The position numbers and the translations under genes were made by a program. Source: Prosopocoilus inquinatus (lineage: Eukaryota; Arthropoda; Insecta; Coleoptera; Lucanidae). From it: a stretch of DNA of 64,000 nucleotides. Position 1 is the first letter of the stretch; each line of letters starts with the position of its first letter. The stretch spans positions 24,763,001 through 24,827,000 of the forward strand of contig CM069877.1 in the NCBI GenBank assembly GCA_036172665.1, read 5' to 3'. The notes below the pieces were generated by a model. The model saw only the letters and a program-made list of their open reading frames with translations, had not been told where the DNA came from and made no database searches. Positions 40,762 through 51,189 of the stretch are shown here, piece by piece.

Positions 40762-42551
40762 TCAGGGCCTTTTCGTGCTCTGTCCTGTACCATTTAAATT
40801 ATTATTCATCTTTCTGCCATAATCGTATCCTTTCTTAATTACGCATTGCCCCTCTCTGTGAAGTGGATTATTGGGAATTTGCCTTTCTGCTATTAATTTT
40901 CTACATGTTGACGCTGTGTGTCCTCTTGTATTACACCATTGACATGTCGGGACGTTCACTGATCTCGCTTCTTTATTGTTGTCATTGTTATACCCTCTTC
41001 TTGGAGTCAATTTTCTACAATTTCTGGCCATATGACCAGCGTAACCACAAATTTGGCAATTAAAGATGTTTGAAGTTCGTTGATAATGCTTTGGTTTTTG
41101 ATTCCTGTCAAATGAAAATTATTCCTTTTGTCATCCTCTCCAAATTTTTTATGCTCGAGTTTTCTTCTGGCATTGTAGTAAACAGAATCCCCCTTTCGAT
41201 CTCTAAAGGCGTCTTCTTTTCGGTCAACAGTCAATTTGTCGATTAATTTATTTATTATGCCCATTGTTTCCGACTGATCTTGTCTTATGTCCGATCTTCG
41301 TAGGTCATAGCCGTGATTCTCTTCTTCGGGATTTTTCCCCACGTCCTTATGCAGAATTGTCTTCCCTTCCTTTTCTGTCTCTTCTATGGTTTCCATAAAA
41401 TGTTCTAAATCTTTTAAACTTGTTGGACACTTTATGCATACCATATGTCTATAGTAGGGTAATAATCCCGCCATCAAGCGTTGTAGAATTTCTCTTTCGG
41501 GCATTTTCGGATTATAATCGTTACAGATTTCTATAAATGAATAAAAAAAGTCCGTTAAGCTTTCGTTTGTTCGTTGTTTCCGAATAATTAATTTTTCTTG
41601 CAATTTAAATTCGAAATTGGGACCTAAAAATTTATTTTTGAACTTTTTTATTGTCCAATCCCAATCGGCCTCTGGATTATTTCTTATCAAATTTTCAAAC
41701 CAGGAAAGTGCACTACCTTCCAAAGAATTTTCCAAATATCCCAGCTGTTCCAATTCGTCCCAACCGTTCATTTTGGCTACAACTTTATATTTTTTCAAGA
41801 AAGTCATAGGATCATCTTCCTGCGGATTAAAAGCTGGTGGTTTCGAAAATTTTGGCGCCACTGATTTACGTGTGTTATAAAACATACTAATTGATTTATT
41901 TCTACTCGTCCAATTAGGTTCCTTCGAATTAAATTCGTGGATTTCCGGATTTTGCTTCAATTTTCCGTTATTAGGTTCCAATTGTTTCCTCTGTGCGATA
42001 TTATTTTGTTTCGGAATTGCTCCTTTTCGTAAGAACGTATCATCTGCTGATGGCGCAACGCGCGTTTCCAGTATTTTTTCTCTTTGTTCCATTATCGATT
42101 CCGCTAAGGATTTCGGTTTAATTGTTGTCTCTGTGCTCAGTCGTTCTGGCCAAGTGGGGGGGGGGGGGTCGGGTATTGGACCGGGATTTAGAATTTGCCG
42201 CTGGTTTTCTTGATGTAAGACTTGTTTCAATGTCCGAAATTGGTGTGGGTTCGGACTGACTTGAGTCTGCTGACCTCTGTTAGGCGTGGTAATCGCGGGT
42301 GTTTGTTCTAGTGTCTCTGTTTTGTCATTTTTATCTTCCAAAATTGTTAAGTCTTCTTCGCTGCCTAATGTTATTTGTAAATTTTTGCGACCTGCTGGCG
42401 GCGATCGTGGTGTCAATGTGCTCCTCGCTAGCGGGAAAAAAGCGTGTTTATCTAATGTTACGTGAATTTCTGGCTTCTTTTTTTCCTTTATTAAATTCTC
42501 GACTTTTTCGTCATCTTTGCTCCTTAGCCTTGTTCTGGGTCCTTCAGCCAT
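40762..42551 (-). pseudogene. Gypsy-B Gag, right arm (one-base frameshift)
   Basis: Identical to the left-arm Gag for about 490 residues. One base is lost in an A run near 41095, so the frame leaves just before the zinc knuckles. The two CCHC motifs survive in the other frame (41031-40762). Confidence 0.9.
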
Positions 42552-43398
42552 TTATGTATCAAACGTTATTAAATTTACCCGAGATTATTCCGTCCGCCTT
42601 AATTAATGTTCCGCTAATTAAATATTATGTTTATTAGAAGCATATTTGTGTACGCTAATATTTATTTTGTCTCTTTGGGCCCTTTTTATTATTAGGCTTT
42701 TTATAGACCGCAACAAGCACCATACTATAGTGCCTTACATTTGCACATTTTTATCGTATACGATTTTAATTGTTACCTATTTAAAATCGTCTGACACAGC
42801 AACGTGTCACAATACACCTGTTCAGTGAATTTCCGCGGTACGTGCCATTAAATAATTACCGCACACGTATTCCTTTTTATTTAATAATTTTTGTTAATAT
42901 TGGCCACCGTATTTATTTAAAAATTAATATTTGGTTATCAATTCATACCGTTGCGTTGTTGGTTTGAACGACCTATAGCTCTTATAAATGGCAAAGTGGC
43001 AGTTTTTTGATCAACGCATTATTTAGATAAGAAAAAGGAAAGGTATTTATAATTAGCGGGCTGGATTCTCTAATTGTATTAAAAAAAAATATCAAACTGT
43101 GACCGCTTTTGCCTAAAACACACGAGGTATTTCAAGTGACCGCACCCTAACGAGTTGACTACGTGTCCCGACCCAATTAATGTTAAACGTTACTTCTACT
43201 CAAATTATCGCGCAAAGAGGCGCCTCCACCACTGGCACGCTCGCTCCGGGGTAGCGGCGATGCTATCAGAAAAATGAGGGGGTAGCTCAGTGGTAAAGGA
43301 ACCGTTTTGCCGTTTAAAAATTGGATCGACTTACCGGCCTTCTTGGGGTCGCCTGAAGCTGGTATGAGGGTAAAGGGGTCCAGGAAAAGCCCACTCAC

Positions 43399-43603
43399 TG
43401 AGTATCACGTTTATTTGGCAGAACCAACCCAATCTCCGGAAGACCTACGTTCCTGAGTCGCCCTTGCCCAGCGAATAGTCCCCCGCTCCGATCGAAGACG
43501 CGATCGAGCGCTCATTCCGATATTGGCGACTCAGCAAACCGTACCGCAATATTTAACATGTATATACAGAGTGTTTAAATTAACAAAAGCACCCTTCGTG
43601 ACA
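43399..43603 (-). mobile_element. Gypsy-B LTR-A (5' LTR of the right arm)
   Basis: Starts TGTCACG at 43603 and ends before the leader. It lacks about 11 bp (GGGGCACACTT region) present in LTR-B and in the left LTR. Confidence 0.8.
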
Positions 43604-43625
43604 TTCTGGCACGCTGAGTGCTCAC

Positions 43626-43861
43626 TGAGTATCACGTTTATTTGGCACAACCAACCCAATCTCCGGAAGACCTACGTTCCTGAGTCGCCCTTGCCCAGCG
43701 AATAGCCCCCCGCTCCGATCGAAGACGCGATCGAGCGCTCTTTCCGATATTGGCGACTCAGCAAAGTGTGCCCCACCGTACCGCAATATTTAACATGTAT
43801 ATACAGAGTGTTTAAATTAACAAAAGCACCCTTCGTGACATTTCCCCCCCGCCGGAGAATA
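43626..43861 (-). mobile_element. Gypsy-B LTR-B with upstream polypurine tract
   Basis: LTR-B runs 43840 to 43626 (215 bp) on the minus strand. Directly upstream lies GGCGGGGGGGGAAA (43841-43854), a polypurine tract, so LTR-B is a 3' LTR. It is followed after only 22 bp by LTR-A, a 5' LTR. This 3'LTR-5'LTR order is circularly permuted, as in two-LTR circles. Confidence 0.7.
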
Positions 43862-44938
43862 TGCTTCCATGCATATTTACATTACCAATAGCCGTCACGA
43901 AGATATTACTTTTCCTAATAGCTAATTGAATTATAATTTAAATATGTTAACAAAGCTACACATTATTCTTAATGGATCAACTGCTGATCTTCTATTTATT
44001 CCATGGTCCGAATGATGTTCAAATTCAAGATGTTGGAGGGACTCCTCGTTTGCTTATAGGTCGAAGTGATTTAAGGTGGTAAACTCGGTCTTGAATTCGT
44101 AGTACATGTACTTGTGTGATGCCCTACTTAATTCAGGCATCATCTTCATTTTGCTCTGGTGTTGACCTTCGGTTTATCGTTTAGGAGCCTCAACTACTTT
44201 TCCCTCCACTAGGATTTTTTGGTTCCATATTTTCTTTCCTTTGTCCGTTGATTAACTCGATAATATCCTTGGTTCTTCGGCAGCGTCCATAAAAGAAAAG
44301 GCAGCATCAGAATTTTATATTTACAATATACGTTAGGTTTGTAGGTTGTGCCCAATGAATTACAATATTTGACTAATCTCTGATTCAATATAAAGTTATA
44401 AAAATATTTTCTGTTAAATTTGGTATTATGCTTGAATGACATATATGTATTACAATCGTAGAATTAACAAGAACTTTAATATAATAATTATAATGGTAAT
44501 AACAAAAATATCTAGTACCGACGCAACGATTGGCCATTTCCTTGCGTAGGTCAAGGAAAAAAAAATGAGTAATACTTATATAGTACATGTTTACTACTAA
44601 GTGCTAAAATTTTCTTAAGCTAACGGAAAATGTAATTAGAAATTGTAATTTTCTTATTAGTAGTTAACCTCGGGACACTACTTCCGTCGAGGGTTGGACG
44701 TCTGCTGATCAGTTCAGACGATCCAATTCCTCACGTGAAGTCGCCTCCCGTAGGTTTACCGTACACTTCCTTCCGTCAGGTAATACGAAGGTTCCTTCCT
44801 CATACTCCTTCATAAGGATATTTTCTCTCCTTTTCTGGTTTTTTCGATTACACGTTCCTAATCTTTTTTTAAAACAATATGTGCCTATACTTATAATAAT
44901 AGTTATTGTTACACAGTAACGACACCTTGCTGCTTGGG
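43862..44938 (-). pseudogene. Gypsy-B 3' region, possible env C-terminal scrap
   Basis: From 44938 leftward one frame reads PQAARC, then a hydrophobic segment (YCVTITIIISIGTYC), a basic stop-transfer stretch (FKKRLGTCNRKNQKRRE) and a short tail ending at 44709. This looks like the membrane anchor and cytoplasmic tail of an envelope-like ORF3, as in errantiviruses. No other envelope feature remains, so the assignment is weak. The remaining 850 bp up to the polypurine tract are non-coding. Confidence 0.35.
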
Positions 44939-44939
44939 G

Positions 44940-45671
44940 TGTCACCTGTTCCAGTAAGAAGTGAATTACCTGGGGCATATTGTTAATGGAAATGGAATCG
45001 CCGTGGACCCTGTGAAGATTCAGGTGGAGAAAGACTGGCTAACTCCCAGAAATAAACACCAAATAAGGAGTTTCCTTGGCCTGTGCACTTACTATCGGCG
45101 CTACGTTCCTGGATTTGCAGACATTGCTAAGCCGTTGACAAAACTCACTGAAGAAGGTCGTCCATTTGAATGGGACCAACAGTGTCAAACTGGTTTTGAA
45201 CAACTAAAGCAGTACTTGATTAGTGCTCCTATTCTGAGTTATCCTCTCCCGGAAGGCAAGTTTGTCGTGGACACAGATGCTAACAACGTTGGAATTGGTG
45301 GCGTACTCTCCCAGATACAAGGGGGGCAAGAGAAGGTGATCGGCTACTTCAGTAAAGTCCTATCAAAGCCGGAACGAAACTATTGCGTCACAAGAAGAGA
45401 ATTGCTAGCCGTCGTACAAACGATAGAACATTTCTACAAGTACTTGTATGGTAGACGCTTCCTCCTGAGGACCGACCTTGCCGCTCTAAAATGGCTTCTC
45501 CGTTTCAAGAACCCAGAAGGGCAAGTTGCACGATGGATCGAACGACTTCAGGAGTACGATTTTGAAATTCAGCATCGGGCAGGAACTAGCCATCGAAATG
45601 CCGACGCTTTGTCGAGAAAACCTTGTGCCGAAGACTGTAAGCACTGTAGAGTCGTTTGGACGAGAAAGTAG
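44940..45671 (+). pseudogene. Gypsy-A pol, RT C-terminus and RNase H (resumed)
   Basis: Resumes at CHLFQ, then an in-frame TAA (44954), then EVNYLGHIVNGNGIAVDPVK. Thumb motif IRSFLGLCTYYRRYVPGFA. RNase H acids are Asp in FVVDTDANNVGIGG, Glu in RRELLAVVQ, Asp in LRTDLAAL (normally TDHAAL, so the His is lost) and Asp in RNADALSRKP. The frame shifts near 45660 before the integrase. Confidence 0.9.
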
Positions 45672-45851
45672 CCAGGACTGCGAGGACAGCCATTGTTGAC
45701 GACAAATGGCAAGGCGAAGAACTGCGAAGAGACCAGGAGAACAACCCGGATTTGAAATTAGTGCTAGAGTGGAAAAGCAGGGCCTACCTGGGAAGAGGTA
45801 GCACAATGTGCACCGTCCGTAAAATCATACTGGGCGCAGTGGGACTCCATA

Positions 45852-47105
45852 GTGTTGGATCGTGGTCTTCTGAGACGAAGCATAGAGAATCAGGAAGGCA
45901 TGGAACAGAAGACACAGTTACTAATCCCCAAGAATAGGGTGCCAGAAGTTCTGAGGGAACTTCACGATGGAACTTCGGGAGGGCATTTGGGAGTTAAGAA
46001 GACTATAGAGAAGGTGCGCGAAAGATTTTACTGGGTGAACTGCAAGGAAGACGTGAAAGATTGGTGCAGAAAGTGTGCAGTCTGCGCAGCCAGTAACGGT
46101 CCCCACAGGCGGGGCAAGGCCCCCATGGGACAGTACGACGTTGGAAGTCCTTTTGAGAGAGTTGCCATCGATGTAGCCGGCCCGTTTCCAGAAACGAATG
46201 GTGGAAACAAGTACATCGTCGTGGTAATGGACTACTTTAGCAAGTGAGTTGAAACTTACGCCCTACCTAACCAAGAGGCAGTCACTATTGCGGAAGTCCT
46301 TGTCAGGGAATGGATCAGTCGGTATTGTGCACCTATGGAATTGCATTCAGACCAAGGAAGGAACTTTGAATCGGCCTTGTTCAAGAACGTATGTACTCTG
46401 CTCGGCGTACGAAAAGTTAGAATAACTGCACTCCACCCACAGTCGGACGGAATGGTGGAAAGGTTCAACAGAACCATCAACCGACATTTGTCCAAGGTCG
46501 TTTCCGATCATCAGACGGACTGGGACACGTACATCCCCCTGTTTCTAATGGCATACCGCTCGTCCGTTCACGAGACAACAGGCGAGACTCCAGCGAAAGT
46601 GGTGTTCGGGCGAGAGCCGAGATTGCCCTGCGACCTGAAGTTTGGTGTGAAGCCTGGCGAAGTCTCTGCCGACGAAGATTACGTGAGCAAATTACGCAGG
46701 AAAGAAAATGGACGACATTCACAACCGAATGTGTCACAATATACAGACGGCCAGCGATCGGATGAAGGAGCACTATGACATCAACGCTCAACACGGGGGA
46801 TACCAACCTGGAGCACTGGTCTGGCTTTATAACCCCCAAAGACGTCGAGGCCTGTCCCCAAAACTGCAGACCTCTTGGGAAGATCCTTACAAAGTGATGA
46901 AACGAATCAACGACGCCGTTTACCGCATCAAGAAGGTCCCCCATGGCAAACCTAAAGTAATCCACTTCAACCGGATAGCCCCTTACCATGGAGAAGCAGA
47001 TGAAGGGACAGTACAAAGGGCGCAAGCTTCCGAAGTGAACTTCAAAGGAATCGCTCAGATGTTTAGGAAGAAATTTGGCCAAATCGAGGAGCTCCGAAGA
47101 CAGCA
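45852..47105 (+). pseudogene. Gypsy-A integrase
   Basis: The HHCC zinc domain (HDGTSGGHLGVKKTIEKVRE ... WCRKCAVC) is followed by the core: Asp in VAIDVAGPFPE, Asp in LHSDQGRNFES and Glu in SDGMVERFNRT. A TGA at 46245-46247 interrupts it where a Trp is expected, and the same frame then continues to 46778. A frameshift leads to the C-terminal GPY/F-type module (GALVWLYNPQ, TSWEDPYKVMKRINDAVYRI) at 46708-46990. It then passes straight into a macrodomain remnant. Confidence 0.9.
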
Positions 47106-47520
47106 TCCCGCGGGTAGGCAAGAGCTTGCAGATCATTGATTCGACGGCAGATCGGAGGCGCCACGTGCATTATTTAGTCACTAAGAAGACATCAAGCGGT
47201 AAACCTGACTATCAGAGTATGTGGAGAACCCTATATAGCCTGAGGAGACAGCTAATAGAGAACCACCAGATGAAGTTAGCCATCCCCAAATTGGGCTGCG
47301 GATTGGACGGACTAGACTGGAGACTAATTCGGAGCATGCTGGAAGTCATCTTCCACAGAACGGGAATTGAAGTCTTAGTCTGCAGCCACTACCCGCAGGC
47401 AATAGTCAACAACAGCAAAACCGTGGACTGCTACTTCTTCCAGACGGGAAGTTGCAAGAATGGGCCAGCATGTAGATTCCGACTTCCTCCTTCAAGACTA
47501 TCACCAGGAACATTTCGAGA
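47020..47520 (+). pseudogene. Gypsy-A macrodomain (TARG1/OARD1-like) plus CCCH finger
   Basis: Downstream of integrase, NFKGIAQMFRKKFGQIEEL matches the helix after the first macrodomain loop. After a frameshift near 47110 follow HVHYLVTKKTSSGKPDYQSM, LAIPKLGCGLDGLDWRLI and IFHRTGIEVLVC. The Lys of YLVTK and Asp of CGLD correspond to the catalytic pair of TARG1. The N-terminal strand and loop (DLF...LAH...) present in Gypsy-B are missing. A CCCH-like finger follows (CYFFQTGSCKNGPACRFR) with Leu where the final His should be. The product ends near the polypurine tract, so this was the C-terminus of the Gypsy-A polyprotein. Confidence 0.82.
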
Positions 47521-47531
47521 CGAAACGTTTT

Positions 47532-47545
47532 TAAGAAAGGGGCAG
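47532..47545 (+). promoter_or_regulatory. Gypsy-A polypurine tract
   Basis: AAGAAAGGGGCAG directly before the 3' LTR start TGTGGCGCG, where plus-strand priming is expected. Confidence 0.7.
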
Positions 47546-47870
47546 TGTGGCGCGCCACTCAGCACTACGTCACACTGATGGCGTCAAGAAGTCGGTTCGT
47601 TATTATGCGTCATCGGCCGACACGCCACCATCGAACAAACTCCACTTTTCCAGCATTGGAATAAACGAGAAGGCAGCGAAGAATATAAAATCGGCCGGGG
47701 TGGACTCAGCAGTCAGTCGAATTCTAAATAGCGATCGTCGAAGTTAGATTTAGTGTGTAAATAAATTGTTACAAATAAATTAGATTGTAAGCATTATTAA
47801 ATTACGGTTAAGTTTTTACCGAGTGTTTTATTCGTTTAAATAAATTAATTTAAACCCTAGAAACGTAACA
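47546..47870 (+). mobile_element. Gypsy-A 3' LTR
   Basis: A 325-bp LTR from TGTGGCGCG to CGTAACA. It is highly similar to the solo LTR at 3796-4097 over its whole length but matches the 5' LTR (4485-4887) only in its last 60 bp or so. ATAAAATCGGCCGGGG probably includes the promoter TATA. Confidence 0.9.
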
Positions 47871-47878
47871 ATATCGAA

Positions 47879-48091
47879 TTGGAAAATTTAGTTCAAGAAC
47901 TGGGTTCTTGCAAAAATGCACTTGAAGAAGTAATGTTTCCACACTTCTACGAATTTTTGAAAAATATGTTATGTTTACCTCATGGCAGCACTGCGGTTGA
48001 ACGTGTATTTTCGTCATTCAATTTAATTAAACGAAAAAACAGAAATTGTTTAGATCTAAGTACATGTCATAATTTACTTCTATATATGTAA
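47879..48091 (+). pseudogene. hAT transposase C-terminal scrap
   Basis: Seventy residues with LPHGSTAVERVFSSFNLIKRKNRN, the dimerisation motif of hAT transposases, ending LLLYM. It is sandwiched between the Gypsy-A 3' LTR and the Copia fragment. It is not the hAT at 8485-32919, since the wording differs. Confidence 0.8.
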
Positions 48092-48117
48092 AAACTAATC
48101 GAGGTATAAATGTCAAA

Positions 48118-50931
48118 ATGAATGATCTTTTAGAGTGTGACGACTTGAGTCATAATTTATTATCAGTTAAAAGGTTGGAACAAGAAGGATTAAAAGTTCT
48201 ATTTGAAAATAACAAGGTAAAAATTATGGATGAGAGGTTGCAGGTTATACTGGAAGGCTCTAACAAGGGAAATCTGTACAGTGTAGAATTGGAACTAAGA
48301 CATTTGTATGCTAGTATTGCAGGTAATGAAAATGACTTGATGCATAGAAGAATGGGACATTCATGCCATTACCCATCGAAAGATTTGTGTGAAGTGTGTT
48401 TGAAGGGGAAGCAGACCCGTAATACCTTCAAAAGTATATCCGAAGAGAGAAAACCAAAAAGAGTATTGGAAACGGTGTCATCGGATGTGGCAGGACCATT
48501 TACACCATGCACACATGATGGTATGAAATATTATGTTACTTTCATTGATCATTTTACACATTTCACTCATGTCTATCTCATGAAAAGAAAAGATGAAGTT
48601 TTAGAGAAATTTAGGGAATATGAAGCCAGTGTATCAGCAAAATTCAATCTGAAAATTTCCAAACTACGTTGTGATAATGGAGGAGAATACAGTTCATTAG
48701 ATTTTAAAAATTTTTGTAAGAAAAAGGGAATTGAAATACAATATACAATACCGCATAACCCTGAACAAAATGGAGTTAGCGAAAGGTTTAATCGAACCGT
48801 AATGAATATGACTCGTTGTATTTTGAGTGATTCACAGCTACCAAAAACCTTCTGGGGTGAAGCGGTTAGGGCATCTACGTATATTATTAATAGACTCTCG
48901 TCATCAGCTGTGAAAAGTAAGTTACCAGCAGAACTGTGGATGGAACAGAAAATTGATATACATAACATCAGAGTGTTTGGATGTACAGGTTACGTGCATA
49001 TACCAAAAGAAAGTCGTGAGAAACTAGATGATCGAAGTAGACCTATGATTTTGATTGGCTACACTGCAAATGGATATCGTATGTGGAATCCAATGAGCGA
49101 AAAAGTTATAACAGCTCGAAATGTTATATTCGATGAAGATAAGAAGACTCCGTATACAATTGCAAACAAAGACGTTCCGATCTTCAATGAGACAGAAATT
49201 GAAGATGATACAAAGAATGAAAGAAGAGAGCAAACTAGGATTAGTAACACAGAAAAACCAGAAAATGATAAAGTAGAAAAAACAAATGTTAGGAAAAGTT
49301 CGAGACAGAAACGAGTGCCTAGGAGGCTACAAGATTATGAAATGAAGGATTTACCAGAGGATTCTGTAGATGATTCAGAAGTGAATTTAATGATGGCATT
49401 ATCAATTGGTTACCTACCTTCAGAGAATCCATTAACCTTTGAAGAGGCTATAGAGGATGAAGACTGGAAAGAAGCCATAAAACAGGAAATTACAATGTTG
49501 GAACTAAATCAAACATGGGAAATCTGTCCTATGGTAAGAGATCAAGAAATAATAGACTCCAAATGGATTTTCAATCAAAAAGAAATGCAAGGTAAAAGTG
49601 TGAAAAAGGCTAGGTTGGTCGCACGAGGCTATCAACAGAAAATGTCACCTGAGGAAGAAATTTACACACCGGTAGCACGAATGGTAACTTTACGTGTATT
49701 GTTATCTTTAGCAGTAGAATGTGATTGGGTAATACACCAAATGGATGTCAAATCTGCATTTTTAAATGGAGAACTGGAGGAGCCAATATACATGTACCTA
49801 CCTGACGGTATTACTGGAAATCCTAATACTCAAATTTGTAAGCTGAAGAAGGCGTTGTATGGCTTAAGGTCAAGTCCAAAGTGTTGGTATGATCGTTTAT
49901 ACAAGTTTCTTATTAACATTGATTTCAAAAGATCTAATGTAGACCCTTGCTTATTTGTTCAAAATCAGACATATTTGTTAATTTGGGTTGATGATTTAAT
50001 TTTAGTATCAAATGATTTGGAAAATGTATTATATGTAAAGTCTCAACTTTCAACTGAATTTGATATGAAAGATTTGTCAAATAGTAATAAAATTATATTC
50101 CTAGGGTTGGAAATTGAGAAAGTTGATAAAAATTTGTGGATATCACAACAAAATCTGATAGAAAAAGTTCTTAAAAAATTTAACATGTTACACTGTAAAG
50201 GTTCATACACTCCAATGCAACCAAAGCTAAACTTGCAAGCAAGAAAAGATGCGAATTTAAGCGTTCCATATAAAGAACTTATTGGAAGTTTAATGTATAT
50301 TATGCTGGGTTCAAGACCAAATTTATGTTATTCAGTGACGTATTTCAGCAAGTTTCAAACCAATTTCAACGAAGAACATTGGAAACATTTGAAAAATGTG
50401 TTAAGGTACTTAAAAAATACTAAAAGCTATGTTTTAAAATACTCTAAATGTGATGTTCATTTAAATGTTAAAGCGTATGTTGATTCAGATTTTGCGAATG
50501 ACTTAAATAACCGTAAAAGTGTTAGTGGTTTTGTTCTAAAATTAAATAATAATACAGTGTTGTGGAAAAGCAAAAAGCAGACAGTGGTAGCACTTTCCAG
50601 CTCTGAAGCAGAATATGTAGCATTAGCGAGTTGCGTTACCGAATGTTTATTCTTAAAACAATTATTGGAAACTATGCTAAAACTTAAAATAAATCCTATT
50701 AAAGTATACGAAGACAATCAATCGTGCATTAAAATGGCTTCGACACTTGAAACCAAAAGATCAAAACACATAGATGTAAAATATCATTTTATAAGAAATT
50801 GTGTATCTGATGGTATTATAAAACTGATATATGTACCTACTGAAGAGCAGTGTGCAGATATGTTGACAAAGTCACTTTCTAAAGTAAAGTTTGAGTTTTT
50901 TAGAAGAAATCTAGGAATCACCATGCTCTAG
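48118..50931 (+). CDS. Ty1/Copia pol (integrase, RT, RNase H), 5'-truncated element
   Basis: 937 aa with no internal stop. It begins at the end of the protease/GAG-pre-integrase region (SHNLLSVKRLEQEGLKVLF, then LMHRRMGH ... CEVCLKGK zinc motif). The integrase core has Asp in SSDVAGPF, Asp in LRCDNGGEY and Glu in QNGVSERFNRT. RT has HQMDVKSAFLNGELEEPIYM, LKKALYGLRSSPKCWY and LLIWVDDLILV (catalytic DD present, Trp in place of the usual Tyr). RNase H has ALSSSEAEYVAL and KRSKHIDVKYHFIR. The frame is open back to about 48091. Gag, protease and 5' LTR are missing. The open length implies fairly recent truncation. Confidence 0.93.
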   Translation: MNDLLECDDLSHNLLSVKRLEQEGLKVLFENNKVKIMDERLQVILEGSNKGNLYSVELELRHLYASIAGNENDLMHRRMGHSCHYPSKDLCEVCLKGKQTRNTFKSISEERKPKRVLETVSSDVAGPFTPCTHDGMKYYVTFIDHFTHFTHVYLMKRKDEVLEKFREYEASVSAKFNLKISKLRCDNGGEYSSLDFKNFCKKKGIEIQYTIPHNPEQNGVSERFNRTVMNMTRCILSDSQLPKTFWGEAVRASTYIINRLSSSAVKSKLPAELWMEQKIDIHNIRVFGCTGYVHIPKESREKLDDRSRPMILIGYTANGYRMWNPMSEKVITARNVIFDEDKKTPYTIANKDVPIFNETEIEDDTKNERREQTRISNTEKPENDKVEKTNVRKSSRQKRVPRRLQDYEMKDLPEDSVDDSEVNLMMALSIGYLPSENPLTFEEAIEDEDWKEAIKQEITMLELNQTWEICPMVRDQEIIDSKWIFNQKEMQGKSVKKARLVARGYQQKMSPEEEIYTPVARMVTLRVLLSLAVECDWVIHQMDVKSAFLNGELEEPIYMYLPDGITGNPNTQICKLKKALYGLRSSPKCWYDRLYKFLINIDFKRSNVDPCLFVQNQTYLLIWVDDLILVSNDLENVLYVKSQLSTEFDMKDLSNSNKIIFLGLEIEKVDKNLWISQQNLIEKVLKKFNMLHCKGSYTPMQPKLNLQARKDANLSVPYKELIGSLMYIMLGSRPNLCYSVTYFSKFQTNFNEEHWKHLKNVLRYLKNTKSYVLKYSKCDVHLNVKAYVDSDFANDLNNRKSVSGFVLKLNNNTVLWKSKKQTVVALSSSEAEYVALASCVTECLFLKQLLETMLKLKINPIKVYEDNQSCIKMASTLETKRSKHIDVKYHFIRNCVSDGIIKLIYVPTEEQCADMLTKSLSKVKFEFFRRNLGITML

Positions 50932-51000
50932 TAAATGCATATATTATATCTTATTATCTGTAAAGTTATACATTAGCTAAGTTAGTTGTAATAACGAATT

Positions 51001-51189
51001 GAGTGGGGGTGTTGATGTTGGCAATTCCGTTGATGAAAAACGTTGGCAATAGTGAACCTGAATGTATGGAAGGGGACACGTGTAAAGATGGATGTGCTTC
51101 GACATGTTTTTGTATGCTAATGTAAACCAGTTATGAATAAATATAAGTTCCAAAACTGTGTCTATCAATATAATTGATAACCCCGGCAC
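51001..51189 (+). mobile_element. Copia polypurine tract and putative 3' LTR
   Basis: GAGTGGGGG (51001-51009) precedes TGTTGATGTTGG at 51010, a typical Copia LTR start, about 75 bp after the pol stop. AATAAA lies near 51135. The right end near CCCCGGCA is uncertain because no second LTR is available for comparison. Confidence 0.55.

Larger units (their letters stand above)
37725..43603 (-). mobile_element. Gypsy-B, right arm of the inverted pair
   Basis: Minus-strand LTR-gag-protease-macrodomain-RT-RNase H, ending after the RNase H at 37725. It extends about 1.27 kb further into pol than the left arm, and this extra part is the spacer of the palindrome. No integrase follows. The first 4.6 kb mirror the left arm almost base for base, including its stop codon and frameshift. 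Confidence 0.9.
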
